Shown here: in pieces, positions 58,101 to 64,000 of the stretch | Layout: the number at the start of each line of letters is the position of its first letter | Position numbering within the stretch: position 1 is the first letter of the stretch | From: Kwoniella dejecticola CBS 10117 | Lineage: Eukaryota; Basidiomycota; Tremellomycetes; Tremellales; Cryptococcaceae | Assembly: GCF_000512565.2 (NCBI RefSeq) | Contig: NC_089303.1 | Span: forward strand, 1,860,001-1,924,000 | DNA length: 64,000 nt | Direction: 5' to 3' | Translations under genes and position numbers: made by a program | Notes under the pieces: model-generated | What the model saw: the letters and a program-made list of their open reading frames with translations, nothing else | The model's database searches: none | What the model was told of the DNA's origin: nothing

Positions 58101-61100
58101 TAACCTCAACAGAAGCACGCTTGATCGTTGACCAGAGCACATCGAGCTCTTCTTCGGTCTTGGCTGGTAAAAGACCGAGGAAAGGGGGTGGTTCAGATGC
58201 GATATGGTAGATAGGTACCATGTCATGTAGAACATAGAACGTTGATGATGTTGTATTGCCCTCCAGCTTGAACCCGTTGTGATCTGTACCAACCTCGAGG
58301 AAGTCGGCTTCGTCTTCAGCTACAGGCGAGACTGGTGAGATGATTTTCAATGTGAGAAGAATTTGCAGAAGAGTGTTCATCTTGGCTTTCGTGGTCGTTC
58401 CACCAAAGCCACCAACCGGTCGGAATTGCTTCGGCACGTCCTTCAACTTCGTCGTTCGATTTTGAGGGTCCCGCAACCAGTGTTCTATGTCCTCGTTATA
58501 CGACCGCACAAGGCAGCACGTGTACCATTCTTCAGCCGTGATCTCCTCGCATAGCAATGGAAAAGCGAAAATTCTTGGCGAGGAGGAGACGACCGAGCCG
58601 CAGTCTTTGCTCGAGAGGGCTTTGACTATCGCTCGGTGAAGGACTTGGACTCGGACACATCGACTAGCTTTCCACCCAAGTAGCTGCCCGACCACCTTGA
58701 GCTCTTTCAAGAGGGCCGTCCTTCTTTCGGAAAACGGCCTTGACACAGAAAAAGTGCTTCTCGTGGGAGTAGCGTCGAAAGCCATTTTGGCCCCAAGTCT
58801 AGGACCTTGCCTTCGAAGTTCCGTGAAGGGTGTATCAGGCAGAGAAGCAATCTGAGGAGTGCTGGTTTTCTTTACATTCGGCGTCATGGATTGGGCAACA
58901 CTGGTCGACATCTGTCTGATGTATGCTTGCAATTGGTCGTGCGGTAAGTCGGCAAGGTATATTACACTTATTTTGAGCCACCGCCCAGTGGGCGTCGGAA
59001 CGGTTACTATCGTTTCTTTGACTCGACCTTCACTCATCAGACTGCTGATCATTCTTTTGACGACCAGCCTGTCCATTCCATATCCAGCTGCAGGGGCGTA
59101 GGGATGATCCGTCCCAGCGTATTTGAAGGTCCAATCTCGGTGTTCGTGTAATAATCGTGTGTCCATCAACGCACCGCCGCTGTCATGCAAGACCTGGACA
59201 ATCTCATTTGCTCTCCGGATGCTGCCTAGATCAATTCGTCCTGAATTTGGAGCTAAATTCGAAAATCAGCGGTGATCGTCTTCGTGGTACCTCTAACTTA
59301 CTGCCTTTAGGTGCATGGAGCAATTTGTGATTTCGGATTCGCCCAGTCGTACCAGAGTAGGGAGCGCTGTTGGTTGTGTGGACATTTCTAGCGGGTGTAG
59401 ATGGGCCGGCGGATATCTCTCGCAAAGGAGTCACTGCCCTGAAGTCTGGAGTTTCCGATCGTCGTACACCGTGGACTTGAGGCTGAGCTGGCGTCATCGC
59501 CGGACCTGACGGAGACATCGAAGTCAAGTCGCTCATGACAATAGGGCTAGCACGACTGCTCCCGGAGATACCTAGTAGAGTTGAATCAATCGCCATTGGA
59601 TTTGGGGATGTACTGAAAGATGTCGAATCTATCACTGCCTGTGGTGAATGGGGTGCGGGAGTATTGGCTGGTGGGATTGACACTTCAGGCGTGTTCTGTT
59701 CGGCAAGGGCGCTGTGTTGTGGGATTTGGGCTGAGGTGACAATGTCGGCTGGCAACTCGAATGCGGTCTCCTCCATCGGCGCCTCGGGTAGCTTAAACAG
59801 AGACGCAACTCTATCCCCATCGATCTTGTCGGCTGTCCCGTCGACGGGCTGTGACTCATTGTTGATTGTACCCTTTGCTAATTTCGAATTCTTGGTGGGA
59901 GTTTCCAGCTCAGAGGGCATAGTGGGCTTGCGTTTCTTGCTACTCAGATCACCCATGACAGCGAGGGGATTTGCGGGAGACACAGCTTGTGCGACCGGTA
60001 AGCCTGACGCCAACGGTTCCGATGCTGGCGGTGTTGGAAGGAGAGGTGCTGACGAAGAGGCCGTAGCTATGGCTTGCGGTGTTGGTCTGGGCAAAGGTCG
60101 AACCCCGGACTGATTTAGCTCGGCAAGAACAGTACCAATTCCTTGCTCCATTGTCCGATCGAACGAGCCATCAGGTATGTCGTTGGGGAAAAATCTTGAA
60201 CCGGGTGCTGGAGGGGTAGACGTTGTGCCATTCTCTGGAAGACCCGCAGACTGTTGAATTGAACCTGTGGCACTCTCTTTCTGCGCGGCTTTGCTTTTCC
60301 GAGGTTGACGTTTAGGTTTAGGATTTTCCACGACTTCTTGCTTGATGGCTGCAGCTGTCTCTTGAGCTGCCTTTCCCTTCTTCTTGCTTGACCGAACCGT
60401 CCTGCCAGATTTGGAAGTAGAATCCACAGCTGAAGGAGCTGGGGCAGGGGTCGATGAAGTATTCGTGGTAAGACTTTCATGCGAAGTTAAAGGATCGATG
60501 GATTGGGAAGCGGGTAATGCCACATCGGCGATCGGCATGATTCCCACCGCAGACGCCTGCATGCCTTCGCTGGCACCGCTTGCAGGCGGCTGAGCCCTGT
60601 CACTCGATGAGCCAGCCAGGCCTCTGAGTTCCGGATGAAGATTTATGTCGTCGTCATGATTGACCAGATCGTCGTAGTTGACATCCTTTTTTTGTCTTTT
60701 CGATTTCCGTGAGCTGGTCTGGGTCGAAGGGTCTTCAGATGCACTTCCTCCCGCATTCTTAGACCGCTTCTTTCCCTTGCCTTTCGTGGCCTTGCCTTGC
60801 GCCCTCTCCGCCTTGTCCTGCTCAGCAATTTCCGCGACATTGACTGTGACCTCATCATGATGATCCCTCTTGCCTGCCGCCGCAGCCGCCGCAGCTTTCG
60901 ATTTTTGTCTGGACCGACCCGAGAATGCGGCAGCGTCTTTAGCAGGGAATTGATAGTAGTACTCTGGAGGATGCCCCGCTTGTATGGCTGCTTCGGTTGG
61001 TGGTGGAGGTGGTCCTATTCCCGAATACTTAACAGGAGCGGTCACAAGTATATTTCGTTCCTTCATGTATACCAAAACTTGAGGTAGATCTTCCCTAGAA

Positions 61101-63738
61101 TAGATCGTTCCAATAATTCGCCGGTTGATCTTGCCATCCTCTTCGACTACATGAATATACTTTCGAGGTCTGCCTCGCACTTGCACACTGCTATCAGCAT
61201 ATTTGAATTCTCTCTTTGTGCCCCTTTTCTTGTTTTCATTGTCGGAATCGTCGACCATTTCTTCATCAGCATCTTCGGGCACTGATGTTGCACTTGGTGC
61301 GATTGTCGCCTGTTGAGACGTTGACCTCGGTATTGGGACCTTTCGCGGACGTCCATTCTTCTTGGGAGGAGCCATTTCGCCAGACAATGATTTGCCGTCA
61401 TCGAGGAATTTGTTGAGTTGAGCTTCGGACGAATAGAAATACTTGAAAGAGATATCACCGAAATCTCCTGCCAATTCAGGTCGGGGTTTAGAAGGATATC
61501 CCTCAAGCATTTGGCCTTCTCTGAGCATGATTCGCTGAAACTCGGAAGTGGTGAACAGACGTAATCTACGTTCCTTTTTGATTGTCTCCATGAAGGATGA
61601 CATACTGTTCGGCCAGAGATGATAAGGTATACACGCGTTATCGGATCGCAAGATGGCAAAATCGATTGAACGTTTATAGATGTAATTGGTGTTTTTCCAG
61701 ATTGCCTTTCGCGCAAAGTTCAGATTATGCCGCTTTGAAATGAAATATCACGCAGAGCACTCACATTGATAGTCATACCGCGTTGATCCTCTTCGGTATT
61801 CCGCTCTGATCGCACCACGAGGTCAATGATCCAGTGCTCGAAGGTGACTGTAAGAGGTATGTTGAGTATTTCTGGGTCCAATGGTGGCGCGTAAGCTGGT
61901 CGGGAGGATATGACTGTGGTGGCATCAATTATGGTTCTCGCGGCTGCACGTGGCGAGATTGACATACGTTGGAGATCATGCACTACCTCCGATGGTTCTG
62001 CTTTGTCTTCTTCACCACCTTGAAGCCCATCCGTACTCAGCAACGACTCAGGATTGTATTTTGACAATCGTATACAGCTAGTTCTAGCTTCGCCAACCTC
62101 CAATCGTTCGATCAAGCCGTCAATGACCAGACTATCTATATGCCGCCTTACTGCCCGTCTGTGCCGCATGACAGCTTTTCCCACCCAGCCCTGTGACACT
62201 GGTAGTCAGTATACGTCTGACTACAAGGGCGTGCATGTAGCTCACCAAGGCTGGTAGAAGGTTCTTGGTCCTCAGAAGGTGATTCTGTAATTTTGGATGG
62301 TCCAGCATTCTCAGGAGGCGTTGTTTCACAGCATGCCCAGCCATAAGATCCGCCTCTGACAAAACCGGGAAGTCGAACCCCCAATTTGCAAACTTCGAGC
62401 CATCATCGAGAGCTGGATCCATGTACTCGTCTCCCGATTCTGGCTCGTCCGCGCCCTCGTCGTTGTCATCATTGGCAGACTGTAAGGGCTTGCCTACTAG
62501 GGCGCAATAATTGGGATTTTGGTCTAAGAAGAGATGGAAGACAAGCAGATTCGTGATTGACGCATGTAAGACAGCGGGTACTTTGGCACTGTTGTTTAAT
62601 TATCTATAAGCTCATGTCCACTCCGATATCGGGACTAGGTTGAGCGGCTCACCACAAACCGAGGCCGACCAGAACTTTCATGAAGTAATGCATACTACCT
62701 TGACTTGCCCCGACGAGAGGTCCAAGGTCGATGGCGGTTATACCCTTCTCCCTGGACATGGCGGCGAGTTGCAAGACGTGGAAGACTGTAGCGGTGATCT
62801 TCGAGATCTGTGGTCGCTGATCAGTTGTGCACATTCCGTCAACGCTTGCTGGGCATGGACGTACCTTGGCATGCGATCCGGTCAACCGATAGTAAATCTC
62901 ATCCTCCGTACATCTAATCCGTAATCTAGCGCCCCATCTATCCCACAATCTTCTGAGGTCGCTTTTCGGGACCGGATCTACCGCGTCTCCGTCTTGCGAG
63001 TCATCCAAATGTAAGACCCTCAAAATTCCCGCACCGGACGGATCAACCTTGACTTCTCCATCGCTATCATCGTCCGCTTTGCCCTTGTTCCGCTTCAGAG
63101 TGGCCTCTTTAGCCTTCTTAGCCTTCTTCTTCTGTGCTTCCTTCTTATCTTGAATAGCTTGTTTGTCCGACCGAAACTCTTTTCCAGCTAACATGAAAGC
63201 TATTTGTCTGCCTCTAAATCCTTCCTTGTATAGGCTGGACAGATCCGCATCGGCTTGCATACCATGGGGGAGAACCCAACCGTCTGGTAAAGGGGCGGTT
63301 CCCAGCTCGGTTGTGCCTCCAGGTAAAAGTATAGGCTCATTGGTGATGATGACCTGTATCGAGGAATGCGCGCAGAGTAGAGTCCAGAGATGGGTAAAGT
63401 AATCCTGGTCGAGGGTTGGGTCGAGTTTCTGAAGGTGCTGAATGAGACGCGTCGGGTCAGTCCCTACAAGACGCATTCTCGTCAGCGCAAGGTTCTGAAA
63501 GTCCGATGCTCATCCATCTTCTCTTGGAGTCTCCCTCCTCATTATTCATTTCACTTGAGCAGACGAGCAGACACTTCAGGTGGACCACCTCCACCGACCA
63601 ATGCCGGAAGATGCAATGGTCGGGTTCGAACCCTCGACAGGAAGGCGATTTTTGATCTATCGGTAAACTTCACTCACCAATCACCCCGTCAAGCGAGATG
63701 TATTCAACGCATTGCTCGATGATCTCGTGGATCCGCAT
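55160..63738 (-). CDS. TFC3: TFIIIC B-block-binding subunit (Tfc3 type)
   Basis: Largest TFIIIC subunit, which contacts the B box of tRNA genes and helps recruit Pol III. It starts at 63738 with 'MRIHEIIEQCVEYISLDGVI', followed by a 210-nt intron and 'GTDPTRLIQHLQKLDPTLDQ'. The B-block domain lies in the first 400 residues, with the basic KKKAKKAKEATLKRNKGK stretch and 'MVRHRRAVRRHIDSLVIDG'-like winged-helix pieces. The centre (about 61500-61100) has 'NGRPRKVPIPRS' and 'RGRPRKYIHVVEED', two AT-hook-type GRP cores. The long middle exon (59231-61651) is low complexity. The 56992-59190 exon holds the main winged-helix/HTH core, and the last exon ends RTIKEKLGLILDRLELVDIL. The protein exceeds 2,000 residues over 8.6 kb, the size expected of Tfc3. 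Intron 1 carries a B-box-like sequence (see findings). Confidence 0.9.
63623..63633. promoter_or_regulatory. B-box-like element in intron 1 of the TFIIIC gene
   Basis: GGTTCGAACCC matches the tRNA B-box consensus GGTTCGANTCC at 10 of 11 positions. It is part of a 12-bp palindrome (GGGTTCGAACCC). It lies in the unusually long first intron of the gene for the B-block-binding subunit. A T5 run (63649-63653) follows on the plus strand, as a Pol III terminator would. I could not fold a tRNA around it. Another GGTTCGAACC occurs by chance in coding sequence at 12734. Confidence 0.35.
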
Positions 63739-64000
63739 GGCGTCAGAGCCTCTTGAGCGCCAGTAGGATGGTGTATTTGAGTTGGTTTATGGTTGATCAG
63801 TATCTGTGCAGATGATGAGAAGATGAAGAGGAGATGATCCGCTAAAAGCAAGATTTTGGGAGTGTGTGGTCAAAGCGTCAACATTGCTTCCTATTCGAGG
63901 CGAATCAAATTTGCTTCCGTCGAGCGGCTATGTGGCCAAATTCTGGCTCATGACTGACCGTGTACCAGCCAATTTCAGCACGTTCGCCCAATTGGCATGC
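63739..64000. promoter_or_regulatory. Upstream region of the TFIIIC gene, window edge
   Basis: This is the upstream region of the minus-strand TFIIIC gene. It contains TC/AAGAT-rich leader-like sequence near 63820 and no gene. The window ends here, so the promoter may be incomplete. Confidence 0.45.

Noticed and set aside
59535..60113. 192-codon plus-strand ORF
   Set aside because: It is antisense to the low-complexity middle exon of the TFIIIC gene. Its Gly/Ser/Ala composition mirrors the coding strand.
63540..63660. Possible tRNA gene on either strand around GGTTCGAACCC
   Set aside because: The T-arm stems mispair, no complementary acceptor stem is present 60-110 nt away, and no A box of the right form is found. 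Only the B-box-like core remains.

Overview
The window is nuclear DNA from a basidiomycete fungus, most likely a tremellomycete related to Cryptococcus or Kwoniella. Genes are densely packed and rich in short introns (mostly 45-90 nt, GT...AG, with a few GC...AG). The recognisable proteins are single-copy eukaryotic housekeeping genes of fungal type. I see no rRNA, convincing tRNA, transposon, CRISPR array or viral insertion. Gene models were joined by hand from reading frames and splice signals. Where I summed the exons, the total was a multiple of three (Y14, thiolase, PX protein, ADH, Grx, UBC1, LSM4, COA6, the Sld7-like and integrase-finger genes and several unknowns).

Left part (1-25 kb): an unknown Ser-rich protein (+), the SIN3 corepressor (-) divergent from the exon-junction protein Y14/RBM8A (+), a long SRF1-like membrane protein (+), an unknown protein with two copies of one domain (+), an acetyl-CoA acetyltransferase (+), a PX-domain protein (-), the COX assembly factor COA6 (+) and an NADPH-type zinc alcohol dehydrogenase (-).

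Middle part (25-43 kb): a membrane-anchored M19 dipeptidase (-), translation release factor eRF1 (-), a CGFS monothiol glutaredoxin (+) whose second intron holds a complete same-strand ORF, the tRNA m1G9 methyltransferase TRM10 (-), ubiquitin-conjugating enzyme UBC1/UBE2K (+, 13 tiny exons), an Sld7-like protein (-) and LSM4 (+).

Right part (43-64 kb): a large regulator-like protein with a retroelement-type integrase zinc finger (-), an alpha/beta-hydrolase-fold protein lacking the usual catalytic residues (+), a CipC-like small protein with an apparent frame break (+), a secreted low-complexity protein (+), and the very large B-block-binding subunit of TFIIIC (-), which fills the last 8.6 kb.

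Most genes act in general gene expression (SIN3, Y14, eRF1, TRM10, LSM4, TFIIIC) and are not a functional cluster. The most unusual structures are the nested ORF in the glutaredoxin intron, the 11-nt and 16-nt microexons of UBC1, the ATG-only first coding exon of LSM4, the domesticated integrase finger, the frame break in the CipC-like gene, and a B-box-like element in intron 1 of the TFIIIC gene.
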